The translations under genes were made by a program, and so were the position numbers. The notes under the pieces are model-generated. The model was given only the letters and a program-made list of their open reading frames with translations, searched no databases and was not told the origin of the DNA. From JABURQ01 sp029243145 (GTDB taxonomy: Bacteria > Planctomycetota > Planctomycetia > Planctomycetales > Planctomycetaceae): a DNA stretch of 64,000 nt. The DNA lies in assembly GCA_965660145.1 (NCBI GenBank), contig CBFHYX010000004.1, positions 248,001-312,000 on the forward strand, given 5' to 3'. Below, piece after piece: positions 1 to 8,938 of the stretch (position 1 is the stretch's first letter; every line of letters begins with the position of its first letter).

Positions 1-681
1 CTGTTGAAAGTCCGTATTTTCTGCGGCAGCCGCCAGATTACCAAGGCTCTTTTCAACACGTTCGGCGTAACTGGTCGGTTTCATGTGACGTCGATCAACC
101 ATGTCGCTGATTTCGCGATACAAGGTGACCGCGCGGTTCACATCGAGAGTCTGCATGAATCGCATCAACACTGGGTTGCTATATCGGAAGGAAATACTCT
201 GTTGTTGCTTCTGAAGCTGTTCCACTTCGGGATCAACAACAGGCATACGATCTCGGTAAGGACTTGCCGGGGACGTCGGTGTGCTGACAGGAAAGTCAAA
301 TCCACCATCTGAAGGGTTTGTCCGAATTGGGTAGTCCCGTGTTGGAGCGGGTTGATTGTATCGGTCTCGATTTGATCGATCCCGCGTTCGCTGCCTCCTT
401 CCCGAGTCGAAATCCTGCGGAGACCAGCGGTCACCGAAGTCATCGTATGCGGGTGTTGTGCGAGAAGGGTAACGAGTGTGGTAGCCGTCATTGAGGTAAT
501 CGGGAGTAGTCGCAGGTGATGTCGAGTTGTAGTTGCCGTTCAGTCCTGGGAAGGGAGTCGTTGAACCGTAAGGATCCTGGGCTTCCGCAGCGAAAGCAGC
601 TCCCAGCACGACCAGAACAGCAAACATCCATCTTGTCCACACACCTGTATTTCGTCGGTTTGAAATTGAGGTCTTCATCAT
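1..681 (-). CDS. Secreted hypothetical protein, C-terminus beyond window
   Basis: The reading frame is open from an ATG at 681 to the window edge (227 residues). A second ATG follows directly at 678, and GGAG at 687-690 is a good ribosome-binding site. The N-terminus has Arg residues followed by a hydrophobic stretch (WMFAVLVVLGAAFAAEA), a typical Sec signal peptide ending near residue 34. Residues about 35-150 are low in complexity (Tyr, Pro, Ser, Asp, Arg) and probably disordered. From about residue 160 an ordered alpha-helical part begins (FRYSNPVLMRFMQTLDVNRA). It contains a stretch (ITLYREISDMVDRR-like) that could precede a carboxy-terminal processing protease (S41) domain, but that domain is not in view. 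csrA lies upstream on the same strand. Function is not assigned. Confidence 0.7.
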   Translation of the reverse strand, partial: MMKTSISNRRNTGVWTRWMFAVLVVLGAAFAAEAQDPYGSTTPFPGLNGNYNSTSPATTPDYLNDGYHTRYPSRTTPAYDDFGDRWSPQDFDSGRRQRTRDRSNRDRYNQPAPTRDYPIRTNPSDGGFDFPVSTPTSPASPYRDRMPVVDPEVEQLQKQQQSISFRYSNPVLMRFMQTLDVNRAVTLYREISDMVDRRHMKPTSYAERVEKSLGNLAAAAENTDFQQ

Positions 682-702
682 TAAGTCTCCTTGTGTTTAG
701 TT

Positions 703-720
703 TCCGGCTTCTTTGCCGGA
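703..720 (-). promoter_or_regulatory. Hairpin in the leader of the truncated secreted gene
   Basis: TCCGGC at 703-708 pairs perfectly with GCCGGA at 715-720 around a 6-nt loop. It lies about 20 nt upstream of the ATG at 681 and about 60 nt downstream of the csrA stop. No T-run follows on either strand, so it is not a classical terminator. It may be an mRNA leader structure or a csrA 3' end. Confidence 0.35.
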
Positions 721-781
721 TGATTTGAAAGTTGAAAAAGCTTGGGTTTTGTGAAACTAAAAATGTAACAGTGATTGAGAG

Positions 782-1015
782 TTAGACAGCTTGAGGCATC
801 ATGATGAGGTCAGGGCGAAGCCCCGCTTCTTCTTCAGCACAGTCCTCGGCAGCCTGAATTTCCTCAAAAGGAGGCAACTCGGCACGAAGGACTCGAACAT
901 TGCTAGGTGCTTCGATTCCAATTTTGATGGCCCCTTTTCCAGTCTTGATGACTTTGATCACAACGTCGTCACCGATTCGAATCATTTCGTTACGCTTCCG
1001 TGTGAGTACCAACAT
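782..1015 (-). CDS. csrA: Carbon storage regulator CsrA
   Basis: This small RNA-binding protein binds GGA motifs in mRNA leaders and controls translation. The 77-residue product begins with the family signature MLVLTRKRNEMIRIGDDV, followed by the beta-strand-rich core with IKIGIEAP and the VLRAEL helix. It is slightly longer than the usual 61-65 residues because of an acidic tail (EEIQAAEDCAEEEAG). AAGGAG at 1024-1029 region is a strong ribosome-binding site. The same 9-mer CAAGGAGAC occurs in front of the downstream secreted gene, which suggests (inference) autoregulation or CsrA control of both. Confidence 0.95.
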   Translation of the reverse strand: MLVLTRKRNEMIRIGDDVVIKVIKTGKGAIKIGIEAPSNVRVLRAELPPFEEIQAAEDCAEEEAGLRPDLIMMPQAV

Positions 1016-1531
1016 ATTTCTGTCTCCTTGAAAATCATTTTGTTGTGGTTGTTTACGATGACAGTCAACTTGTGGTTCAAAAAAATCAAATCATTTTGTC
1101 ATCACATAGAAACAGTTAATACATCTGGTGTGCCAAAGAGACAACGAGCTGATAAATTATTTATTATTATACGTAAGCCTATGTTGTATAGTTGGATAAG
1201 TTGTTCGGAAGGATGTGCCGATTCTAAGGATGTTGTAATAGATACCAGGTATTGTCGAATTCAAGGGTGTCGCGATTGCAATCCTTGCTATACGAAGTGT
1301 TGTCATTATGATTTCCCGTTATTACAATTTGGGGGGGAATGCCGATTCTACAGGCACTTTTCGAGTACAAGACTCCCCGAGAGTGGGAGAGAGGCAAAAG
1401 GGAGACGCCAACGCGGGATTATGGGATTAGCTCGTATGCCTTGAATTCCCCGCCAAAACAACTAAACTCATCGATTCTCCCAAGATCACTAACCGGCCAA
1501 TGGCCGCCTCGAAATATCTGGAGTTTGAGAG
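1016..1531. other. Divergent intergenic region csrA / rpmB
   Basis: These 516 bases separate two divergent genes. They are AT-rich at 1060-1200. The longer reading frames crossing it have no recognisable protein features and depend on antisense csrA. A plausible sigma-70 promoter for rpmB is listed separately. The decamer GCCGATTCTA occurs twice (near 1217 and 1341), without obvious meaning. Confidence 0.5.
1300..1328 (+). promoter_or_regulatory. Candidate sigma-70 promoter upstream of rpmB
   Basis: TTGTCA at 1300-1305 and TACAAT at 1323-1328 are separated by exactly 17 bases. Each differs from the consensus by one base. The site lies about 200 bases before the rpmB start, implying a long leader. 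This was found by eye only. Confidence 0.35.
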
Positions 1532-1792
1532 ATGTCACAACAGTGCAGTATTTGCGGCAAGAAACCGGGTCGCGGACACAAAAAAGAAGAGCGTGGAAAG
1601 CCAAAGTATCTTGGCGGTAACGGTCGTAAAACCACCGGGATTACGAAACGTCAGTTCAATCTGAATCTGCAAAGCATTCGTGTGCAAGATGGCGAAGAAG
1701 TTGTTCGCAAACGTGTGTGCGTAAGTTGCATTCGCAGCGGTAAGATTCAAAAGGCTGTGGTTCGTAAGCCTTTCACCGTTCCGAGTCACTGA
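1532..1792 (+). CDS. rpmB: 50S ribosomal protein L28
   Basis: Large-subunit ribosomal protein of 86 residues. It opens with MSQQCSICGKKPGRGHK, the conserved L28 start, then basic segments with KRQFNLNLQ. Two Cys pairs (C-S-I-C near the N-terminus and C-V-S-C near residue 64) indicate the zinc-binding (C+) form of L28. It is encoded upstream of and in the same direction as gatC. A small inverted repeat (ATCTCG/CGAGAT, 1795-1811) lies just after the stop but lacks a T-run. Confidence 0.95.
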   Translation: MSQQCSICGKKPGRGHKKEERGKPKYLGGNGRKTTGITKRQFNLNLQSIRVQDGEEVVRKRVCVSCIRSGKIQKAVVRKPFTVPSH

Positions 1793-1843
1793 TCATCTCG
1801 AACCCCGAGATTCAAATCAGCGCCAAAGCTTGGGCCTTAACTC

Positions 1844-2131
1844 ATGCTGAGTGAAGACGATATCCGTAAAGTGGCCGAACTGGCCCGACTGAACCTCTCT
1901 GAACAGGAAGTCTCCGAACTTCGTCCGCAGCTCTCCAAACTTATTGACTATGTCGCAGTTTTGGAAGAGGTGGATACGGACGGGGTCGAGCCGATGGTTC
2001 ATGCGATCGAACAGACCAACGTATTTCGTGAAGATATTCGATGCGCCCCTCTCCCTCGCGAAGACGCACTCGCTAATGCTCCCAAAACCGATGGGAAATA
2101 TTTCCTGGTGCCACAGATCATCGAGCATTAA
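1844..2131 (+). CDS. gatC: Asp-tRNA(Asn)/Glu-tRNA(Gln) amidotransferase subunit C
   Basis: Smallest subunit of the GatCAB amidotransferase; it wraps around and stabilises GatA-GatB. The 95-residue protein has the typical N-terminus (LSEDDIRKVAELARLNLSE), the helix with L-x-x-L-I-D-Y-V, and the C-terminal segment ending near R-x-D. It is followed 103 bases later by gatA and then gatB, so the complete enzyme is encoded as one locus. Confidence 0.95.
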   Translation: MLSEDDIRKVAELARLNLSEQEVSELRPQLSKLIDYVAVLEEVDTDGVEPMVHAIEQTNVFREDIRCAPLPREDALANAPKTDGKYFLVPQIIEH

Positions 2132-2234
2132 TTAGGTCGAATCTGTTGTCGGCCACAGAATGCTCATCATGTACCGTGCAGAGTTGCGAGCGTTTCGTCT
2201 TCTGTGACTTTTATAAAGACAGGTAAGAAGCGAC

Positions 2235-3704
2235 ATGTCGATTCTCTCCACCGGAGCTGGCGAATTGCTGGCACAGCTTAATCGAAGCGAGATCACCAGC
2301 GTCGAGTTGACACAGGCGTGCCTGAATCAGATCTCTCAGAATGATTTGAATGTTGGTGCATTTCTGCACGTCGATCAGGATTTTGCACTTGAGCAGGCGA
2401 AGATAGTCGATCACAAAAGAGCCACGGGTGAATCTGTGGGCCCCTTGGCGGGGATTCCCGTCGCCGTCAAAGATGTCGTTTGCCACCAAGGGCAGCCCTG
2501 CACTTGCGGTAGCAAATACCTGAAGGATTTTGTCCCGCCCTACTCGGCCACTTCTATCGAGAAGTTACTAGCGGCTGATGCCGTTCTGCTTGGTCGGACG
2601 AATATGGATGAGTTTGCGATGGGATCATCCACCGAAAACTCAGCCTTTCAAAAGACTCATAATCCCTGGAAGCACGAGTATGCCCCCGGAGGCTCTTCAG
2701 GAGGATCTGCGGCTGCGGTCGGCTCTCGCATGGCACCACTCGCTGTTGGCAGCGACACTGGGGGATCCATTCGGCAGCCAGCCAGCTTTTGTGGTGTTGT
2801 GGGAATGAAGCCAACGTATGGCCGCGTCTCACGATACGGTTTAGTCGCTTTCGCTAGTTCGCTCGATCAAATCGGTCCGTTTGGTACTGATGTCACCGGA
2901 ACGGCAGCATTGTTACAAGCCATGTCGGGGCATGACCCGCTCGACTCCACTTCCATCAATAAGCCAGCCCCAGAGTTGCTCACCGATCTTGATCAACCAC
3001 TTGAGGGGCTGAAGATAGGCGTTGTGAAAGAGTTTCAAGCCGATGGCATCGACGAAGATGTGATTGTAGCGATCGACGAGGCGATCAATGTCTATCGCTC
3101 GCTTGGGGCTGAGATTAAACATGTCTCTTTGCCTCATGCTCGCTACGGTGTGGCCACGTATTATATCATTGCTCCTGCGGAAGCCTCCAGTAACCTTTCG
3201 CGTTACGATGGAATTCATTACGGCCATCGAGCGGAAGAGTTCAAAGATTTGACGGACATGTATCGCCAAACGCGAGAAGAGGGATTTGGTCCTGAAGTCA
3301 AACGTCGGATCATGATGGGAACCTACACTTTGTCTGCAGGATACATCGACGCCTATTACGTCAAAGCTCTCAAAGTCCGCAGATTGATTCGAGCCGACTA
3401 CGACAATGCGTTTCATGAAGTCGATTTTATCGCCTCTCCGGCGTGTCCGACTCCCGCTTTCAAAATTGGCGAGCTGATCAATGACCCACTGGCAATGTAT
3501 CTTTCGGATATGTTCACGCTGGGGGCAAATCTGGCGGGCATACCGGGTATCAGTGTTCCGGCTGGCATGAGCAGTGAAGGACTTCCGATTGGTCTGCAAT
3601 TGTTGGGACCGCCTTTGGAGGAAGCACGACTGTTGCGAGCCGCCAGAATGTTTGAGCAGGCGACCGACTGGCATCAGAAAGTTCCCGAACTGGTCACACA
3701 GTAA
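2235..3704 (+). CDS. gatA: Asp-tRNA(Asn)/Glu-tRNA(Gln) amidotransferase subunit A
   Basis: This amidase-signature subunit releases ammonia from glutamine and channels it to GatB for conversion of mischarged Glu-tRNA(Gln) or Asp-tRNA(Asn). The 489-residue length fits the family. The Lys-Ser-cisSer triad is visible at K79 (in PVAVKD), S154 (in PGGSSGGS) and S178 (in GSDTGGSIRQPA), the same positions as in well-studied GatA proteins. The surrounding amidase signature is intact. The start at ATG 2235 follows a purine-rich AAGAAG. Confidence 0.97.
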   Translation: MSILSTGAGELLAQLNRSEITSVELTQACLNQISQNDLNVGAFLHVDQDFALEQAKIVDHKRATGESVGPLAGIPVAVKDVVCHQGQPCTCGSKYLKDFVPPYSATSIEKLLAADAVLLGRTNMDEFAMGSSTENSAFQKTHNPWKHEYAPGGSSGGSAAAVGSRMAPLAVGSDTGGSIRQPASFCGVVGMKPTYGRVSRYGLVAFASSLDQIGPFGTDVTGTAALLQAMSGHDPLDSTSINKPAPELLTDLDQPLEGLKIGVVKEFQADGIDEDVIVAIDEAINVYRSLGAEIKHVSLPHARYGVATYYIIAPAEASSNLSRYDGIHYGHRAEEFKDLTDMYRQTREEGFGPEVKRRIMMGTYTLSAGYIDAYYVKALKVRRLIRADYDNAFHEVDFIASPACPTPAFKIGELINDPLAMYLSDMFTLGANLAGIPGISVPAGMSSEGLPIGLQLLGPPLEEARLLRAARMFEQATDWHQKVPELVTQ

Positions 3705-3741
3705 CGACAGACTGAGACCTCAGCCTCCCTGTAGGAGATTC

Positions 3742-5247
3742 ATGATGAATTACAAAATTGTCATTGGACTAGAAGTCCACGTTCAACTGTTGACCCAGAC
3801 GAAGCTTTTTACGGCCTGCACCACCGAGTTCAATCCCGATGCACCCAACACGCAGACTCAGCCACTTTGCATCGCCCTGCCCGGTACATTGCCGGTTCTG
3901 AATCGGCACGCTTATGAATTGGCTGTCAAAGCGGCATTGGGGCTCAATTGCTCGATTGCCAAATTCACGAAATGGGATCGCAAACAATATTTCTATCCTG
4001 ATCTACCCAAAGGCTATCAGATCAGCCAGTTTGATATGCCGATGAGTTTTGATGGCTGGCTGGAAGTTGATGACGCAGATGGCCACAAAAAGAAGATTCG
4101 TATCCTTCGCGCACATCTGGAAGAAGATGCTGGCAAGAACATTCACGATGAAAGCGGTCGAGGCGAAGACAGTAAAGTTGACCTGAATCGTGCCGGAACA
4201 CCTTTGCTGGAAATCGTCTCTGAACCGGACCTCAGTTCGGCTGCCGAGGCACGGCAGTATCTCGACGAGTTGCGATTGATCATGCAGTACTTGGAAGTTT
4301 CCGACTGCAATATGCAGGAAGGGTCACTTCGTTGTGATGCGAACGTCAATCTCCATATCGTTCAGGACGATGGTCAGATTGCTCCGACTCCCTTAGTGGA
4401 AGTCAAGAATCTCAACAGTTTCCGCAATGTTGAAGCCGCTATCGAGGTTGAGGTCGAACGACAACTGGAAGAATACGATCTGACGGGACGTAAATGGGGC
4501 GATCCTGGTGTCATGAAAGAAACTCGTGGATTCGACGCAAAGCGAGGGACGACATTCGCGCAGCGCGGCAAAGAGGACGCCGCCGATTACCGTTACTTTC
4601 CCGATCCCGATCTTGCACCGGTCACAATCACGGATGAAGAAATCGAGGCGATTCGTAATATCTTGTGTGAACTTCCCGCAGATCGTCGGGAACGGATGCG
4701 AACCGTTTACGAACTCTCGGATTATGATAGCGAAGTGATCATCAATCATTCGCCGCAACTCTCTGATTATTTTGAAGAGACCGCGAAGATTTCAGGCGAC
4801 GGGAAACAAGCCGCCAACTGGGTCACGCAGGATGTGCTTCGGGAGCTGAATGACCGTGATCTCGCGATTGCGGAGTTTCCGATCCGTGCGGTTGTCTTAG
4901 GCGCGATGGTCAAGAAAATTGTGGACGGCGATTTGACTGTCAAAAGTGGTCGGGAAGTCTTCGGTGCCTTGCTGGAAAATGGATTGGATGGGGGCAGCCT
5001 CTCCCCGGCAACTGTTGCCCAAATTATTAAGGACAAAGGACTGGCGGTCGTCAAAAATACCGGAGCCATCGAAGCAACAATCAAAGAAGTACTCTCTCGC
5101 GATCAGAATGCAAAATCAGTCGAAGATCTGAAGGGTGGCAAACAGCAAGCCGCCGGCCCGATCATTGGGCAAGTGATGAAGGAAGTGAAAGGGGCCGATG
5201 CCAAAATGGTGCGAGAGATGATTCTCAAAATTGTGCAGGACTCATGA
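3742..5247 (+). CDS. gatB: Asp-tRNA(Asn)/Glu-tRNA(Gln) amidotransferase subunit B
   Basis: This subunit phosphorylates the misacylated tRNA and transfers the amide. The frame is open further upstream, but the start is at ATG 3742 (a second ATG at 3745), because GTAGGAG at 3731-3737 is a clear ribosome-binding site and the family N-terminus (YKIVIGLEVHVQL) begins here. Visible features: YFYPDLPKGYQISQ, the acidic HLEEDAGKN segment, DLNRAGTPLLEIVSEPD, and the C-terminal YqeY-like helical domain ending in G-P-I-I-G-Q-V-M-K. The product has 501 residues. The stop overlaps the next start (ATGA). Confidence 0.96.
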   Translation: MMNYKIVIGLEVHVQLLTQTKLFTACTTEFNPDAPNTQTQPLCIALPGTLPVLNRHAYELAVKAALGLNCSIAKFTKWDRKQYFYPDLPKGYQISQFDMPMSFDGWLEVDDADGHKKKIRILRAHLEEDAGKNIHDESGRGEDSKVDLNRAGTPLLEIVSEPDLSSAAEARQYLDELRLIMQYLEVSDCNMQEGSLRCDANVNLHIVQDDGQIAPTPLVEVKNLNSFRNVEAAIEVEVERQLEEYDLTGRKWGDPGVMKETRGFDAKRGTTFAQRGKEDAADYRYFPDPDLAPVTITDEEIEAIRNILCELPADRRERMRTVYELSDYDSEVIINHSPQLSDYFEETAKISGDGKQAANWVTQDVLRELNDRDLAIAEFPIRAVVLGAMVKKIVDGDLTVKSGREVFGALLENGLDGGSLSPATVAQIIKDKGLAVVKNTGAIEATIKEVLSRDQNAKSVEDLKGGKQQAAGPIIGQVMKEVKGADAKMVREMILKIVQDS

Positions 5248-5816
5248 CTTCTGCCGACCGCGACAAATGGGACAGAAAATATTCGGAGAAGCCTGCTAAC
5301 GCGATTCCTCCCGCGGATGAATGGTTGCTGAAGTGTGTCGAGGGACTGGCGCCGGGAAGGGCACTTGATTTGGCTTGCGGACTTGGGCAGAACGCGATGT
5401 CGCTCGCAAATCTTGGCTGGGACGTGGATGCTGTTGATATCTCGCAGACAGGTCTGGATTGCGCCGCTCAGCATGCCTTATCTCAAGGACTCGAAGTCAA
5501 CTGGATTTGTGCCGATCTGGATCTTTGGATCCCAAGTAAATCCTATGATCTCATTGTGCTGTTTCGATTTCTGGATTGGGACACGATTCCTTCGATTGTC
5601 CAGCAGGGACTGAGTTTTGAAGGAATCTTCTGCTACGAAACATTTTCTCAGACTCAAATGGATCGTTTGGATAACCATCTCAAGAGTTCCCAATTCACTG
5701 TGCAAACTGGTGATTTCGATCAGTATTTGCCGTTTTTGTCGGTCTTGAGAAGCGAAAACACAAAACTTGTTGACCGTGATGTTGCCAGGTTCTTGGGGAG
5801 ACTTTCAGCGACGTAG
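5244..5816 (+). CDS. Class I SAM-dependent methyltransferase
   Basis: The 190-residue protein resembles the TehB/SAM-methyltransferase group. It shows motif I as ALDLACGLGQNAMSLA, the acidic end of strand 2 in VDAVDIS, and D-L-I-V-L-F at motif post-II. The usual N-terminal WD-x-x-Y is present as KWDRKYSEKP. Its ATG overlaps the gatB stop by 4 bases, which implies translational coupling. The substrate is unknown. A role in tRNA or translation is only suggested by the neighbours. Confidence 0.85.
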   Translation: MTSADRDKWDRKYSEKPANAIPPADEWLLKCVEGLAPGRALDLACGLGQNAMSLANLGWDVDAVDISQTGLDCAAQHALSQGLEVNWICADLDLWIPSKSYDLIVLFRFLDWDTIPSIVQQGLSFEGIFCYETFSQTQMDRLDNHLKSSQFTVQTGDFDQYLPFLSVLRSENTKLVDRDVARFLGRLSAT

Positions 5817-5962
5817 ACAAACGACCACAAAGAAATACCCCATCAACCGTTGTATGCGAACAATTCCGCTTTTAGAATGCAAAAGACTCAGTCATCCTAT
5901 TCTGTGATCTCTTCAATTTTCTTGAAACGACCTGTCTCTGTTGCCTCCTGAAAGGCGTTGGT

Positions 5963-6802
5963 ATGGATATCCGCATCGGGCAACCGGCTAGAGTGAGCCG
6001 ATTCTGCGCGATCATTTTTGGTGGAGCCTGCCTGATTTTGATTGGTATGGAGACCAGCGCACAAGAAAAAGAACCTCCCTCAAAAGTTCCTCCCCCTCCG
6101 GTCAAATCCGAATCTGGTCCTCAATCCGTGACGGCTCAAAAAGTGCCGCTCTCCCCCACTACCCTCGACCTGAGTAAATTTCCGGCGGGTTGGGTGCAAT
6201 ACACCGCTGATAAAAAAATTCCCATCAACCAGGTTTGGCGAGTCACTCGGGGGAAGGATCAGTCCGATGCCATTCTCATGTGTACCGGTGAGCCTCATGG
6301 GTATCTGAGGACGGAAAAAAAATATCAAAATTTTGAGTTTACGATGGAGTGGCGTTTTCCAAATGACGCCAACGGAAACAGTGGTGTCCTCATTCATACC
6401 GGCCACGAAGACAAAATCTGGCCAAGCTCTATTCAGGTTCAGCTTCACGGTGCAACAACAGGTAGTATTTTTCCGTTGGGAAGTGCGATGTCCGCGAATA
6501 ATCTTCAAGTTCGTGACTTGTCACTCACTCCTCAACAGTGGAATAAGCTGGGAATTAAAAGCCAAAGCGGTCGAATTACGGTCTCCGTCAACGACCGTTT
6601 GCTGGGGGAAATCACCGGATGTACTCCCACTGCCGGCAGTATTTCCTTGCAGAGCGAGGGGGCGGAAATTCACTTTCGCAACATTCAAATCCAAGAACTC
6701 ACCGTGACTGAAACAACGACGGTGACCGGTGATGGTCGCACCGTGATCATCTGCAAGAAGACTGATAAAGATGACGACGACGATGATCGGAACGATTTCT
6801 GA
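5963..6802 (+). CDS. Secreted DUF1080 (3-keto-disaccharide hydrolase-like) protein
   Basis: The 279-residue protein has an N-terminal hydrophobic segment (CAIIFGGACLILIGM) consistent with a signal peptide, then a Pro-rich linker (about 35-60) and one DUF1080 concanavalin-like domain (about 65-235). Family hallmarks are FEFTMEWRFP, NSGVLIHTG and the C-terminal strand I-H-F-R-N-I-Q-I. The tail ends in an Asp-rich run. Related proteins in planctomycetes are predicted to act on 3-keto-glycosides or bind sugars; the substrate here is unknown. It converges on aguA. Confidence 0.85.
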   Translation: MDIRIGQPARVSRFCAIIFGGACLILIGMETSAQEKEPPSKVPPPPVKSESGPQSVTAQKVPLSPTTLDLSKFPAGWVQYTADKKIPINQVWRVTRGKDQSDAILMCTGEPHGYLRTEKKYQNFEFTMEWRFPNDANGNSGVLIHTGHEDKIWPSSIQVQLHGATTGSIFPLGSAMSANNLQVRDLSLTPQQWNKLGIKSQSGRITVSVNDRLLGEITGCTPTAGSISLQSEGAEIHFRNIQIQELTVTETTTVTGDGRTVIICKKTDKDDDDDDRNDF

Positions 6803-6808
6803 TTGATA

Positions 6809-7849
6809 TCATGGTTGTGGGATTTGCTGAGTCAAACAGTGAAATGCTCCCAACCCCCAGACAATGTCGGTGCAATCGATGCCGACAATCTTGCGAGTTG
6901 GAAAGCAGTGCTGCAAGATTTCTTTTGCCTGTTCGTCTCGCCGATCCAAGAAGGTCGGAACCAGAACAACGTCATTCGCAATATAGAAGTTCGCATAACT
7001 GGCCGGTAATCGCTGTTCTTCGTAGACAACCGCTGGCGGCATTGGTAATTCGTAAATTTCGAAAGGTTGTCCTGCCGGGTTCAGAAACGACTTCAATCGT
7101 TCAAAACTTTCACGCAAGGGCATAAAGTTGAGATCAGAACTGTCAGTTTCGATCGCTGTGACAATTGTATTCGGACCGACAAAACGAGTGATGTCATCGA
7201 TGTGCCCATTGGTGTCATCACCGGCGATTCCATCGCCCAACCAATAGACAGTTTCCACACCCAGCATTTCTTGCAATCGTTGTTCGATTTGTTCGCGAGT
7301 CATTGTTGGATTCCGATTAGGATTCAGCAAGCACGATTCAGTCGTCAGCAACAACCCTTCACCGTTAACATCGATGGAACCCCCTTCCAGAACCATATTG
7401 CCCTCTCGCAAGGGGATGTGTAGTTCATTCGCCATCTGGCCAGGGATCTTTTGATCGAGATCGAAAGGTGGGTACTTTTCGCCCCAAGCGTTATACTGCC
7501 AGTCCGTGGCGACTAATGGCGAGGTGGCGAGAGGGTTCTTGACGATGATCGCTCCATGATCGCGACACCAGGCATCGTTCGTCGGGAAGTAGTGAAATAC
7601 GATTTCGCCATCAGCTCCCGCCTCCCGCAAATATTTCTGAGCCTGTCTCTCCATCGTGGAATTGTTCACATTAATGTGAACGGTTTCGGAACGTACCAAC
7701 GCCGCGACCATTTCCGCATAACGGGGCCATACCTGTTCGATTTTTCCCGGCCAACTCTGTGGATTGTGGGGCCAGCTTAGCCAAGTGGCTTGATGCGGTT
7801 CCCATTCCGCCGGCATACGATATCCCAGATCTCGCAAAGCTTCACTCAT
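6809..7849 (-). CDS. aguA: Agmatine deiminase
   Basis: Converts agmatine to N-carbamoylputrescine. The 346-residue product has the guanidino-modifying fold markers: MPAEWEPHQATWLSWPH at the start, G-S-I-D-V-N-G, the N-G-H-I-D-D-I catalytic segment and the nucleophile Cys at about residue 338 in GLGAFHC. The frame is open to 7927, but the ATG at 7849 is chosen because homologues begin near here and it overlaps the aguB stop (ATGAGTGA, 8 bases), a coupling arrangement. Together with aguB it supplies putrescine. Confidence 0.95.
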   Translation of the reverse strand: MSEALRDLGYRMPAEWEPHQATWLSWPHNPQSWPGKIEQVWPRYAEMVAALVRSETVHINVNNSTMERQAQKYLREAGADGEIVFHYFPTNDAWCRDHGAIIVKNPLATSPLVATDWQYNAWGEKYPPFDLDQKIPGQMANELHIPLREGNMVLEGGSIDVNGEGLLLTTESCLLNPNRNPTMTREQIEQRLQEMLGVETVYWLGDGIAGDDTNGHIDDITRFVGPNTIVTAIETDSSDLNFMPLRESFERLKSFLNPAGQPFEIYELPMPPAVVYEEQRLPASYANFYIANDVVLVPTFLDRRDEQAKEILQHCFPTRKIVGIDCTDIVWGLGAFHCLTQQIPQP

Positions 7850-8729
7850 CGATGAACCGTTTCGTGATGTCAGAGTAGGCATCGATGCGTCGATCTCGCA
7901 GGAATGGCCAATGAGTCCGGCTAACATCAGACTGATCTCTATTGATTTCAGCGATCAGCACTTCTTCACGATCAATCGATCCACGAACGAGCACCTGTCC
8001 GGTGGGGTCGGCTACAAAACTTTGTCCCCAAAACTCGATTCCAGCATCGGCTTCTCCTTCGTGACCAATACGATTCACAGAGACCACATAACATCCATTC
8101 GCGACGGCATGGGATCGTTGGATTAACTCCCAGCTTTCGTGCTGCGATTGTCCAAATTCGGCTTTCTCTGAAGGATGCCAGCCAATTGCGGTCGGATAAA
8201 ACAACACTTCCGCTCCACGTAAAGCAGTTAGTCGAGCTGCCTCGGGATACCACTGATCCCAACAGATCAGAGTCCCCAGTTTTCCGAATTCCGTTTCAAA
8301 GGACTTGAAGCCCAAGTCACCCGGTGTGAAATAAAACTTCTCGTAAAACAGCGGGTCGTCGGGAATGTGCATCTTTCGATACTTGCCGAGATATTCGCCA
8401 TGGTTATCAAGCATCGCTACCGTGTTGTGATAGAGTCCTTCTGCCCGCTTTTCAAACAAACTGGCAATGAGAACGATGCCTAATTCTTGAGCGAGCGAAG
8501 CAAGAATTTCCGTCGAAGGGCCGGGGATCGGTTCTGCCAAACTAAAATGCCGATGGTCCTCGGTCTGGCAAAAATAGAGTGAGCGAAAGAGTTCGGGCAA
8601 ACAGACAATTTTAGCTCCATTTCGAGCGGCTTCTCGAGTGAGTTCCATCGCACGATTGAAATTTCGCTCGGTGTCAGATGTACATTTCATCTGAATCAAG
8701 CCGATTTTGATCCGTCGAGAAGACGACAT
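7842..8729 (-). CDS. aguB: N-carbamoylputrescine amidase
   Basis: Nitrilase-superfamily enzyme that hydrolyses N-carbamoylputrescine to putrescine, CO2 and ammonia. The 295-residue length matches the family. The catalytic triad is visible: E46 (CLPELFRS), K119 (KYRKMHIPDD) and C156 (LICWDQWYPEAARL). The conserved QSFVADPTGQ and the C-terminal WPFLRDRRI-D-A-Y are present. It is first in the two-gene polyamine operon with aguA. Confidence 0.95.
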   Translation of the reverse strand: MSSSRRIKIGLIQMKCTSDTERNFNRAMELTREAARNGAKIVCLPELFRSLYFCQTEDHRHFSLAEPIPGPSTEILASLAQELGIVLIASLFEKRAEGLYHNTVAMLDNHGEYLGKYRKMHIPDDPLFYEKFYFTPGDLGFKSFETEFGKLGTLICWDQWYPEAARLTALRGAEVLFYPTAIGWHPSEKAEFGQSQHESWELIQRSHAVANGCYVVSVNRIGHEGEADAGIEFWGQSFVADPTGQVLVRGSIDREEVLIAEINRDQSDVSRTHWPFLRDRRIDAYSDITKRFIDE

Positions 8730-8938
8730 TTCATTCCTTCCAATAATTACACTGGGTACGCCAATCGATGATTATGATATCGAACATCATTCAGGAAAAG
8801 GAGTTAACCTGATTTTCTCAACGAGATTGAGATCAGGGTGAACGATGGAATCTGCTTGTATCGGACAGCAAATATCGATACTCTTATTATTCGTAAACTC
8901 TGACGGATTCTGAAGTTCTGGTGACGGAACACCCACCG

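Noticed and set aside
791..1444. 217-codon plus-strand frame across csrA and the intergenic region
   Set aside because: It is antisense to csrA and has no recognisable domain or ribosome-binding site; the opposite frame is a clear CsrA.
1795..1811. Terminator after rpmB
   Set aside because: The 6-bp stem has no T-run and is followed by gatC in the same direction.
2913..3674. 253-codon minus-strand frame antisense to gatA
   Set aside because: gatA is complete with its catalytic triad; the antisense product has no recognisable motif.
3574..3741. Upstream extension of gatB by 56 codons
   Set aside because: It overlaps gatA in another frame and lacks family similarity; the ribosome-binding site and the conserved N-terminus place the start at 3742.
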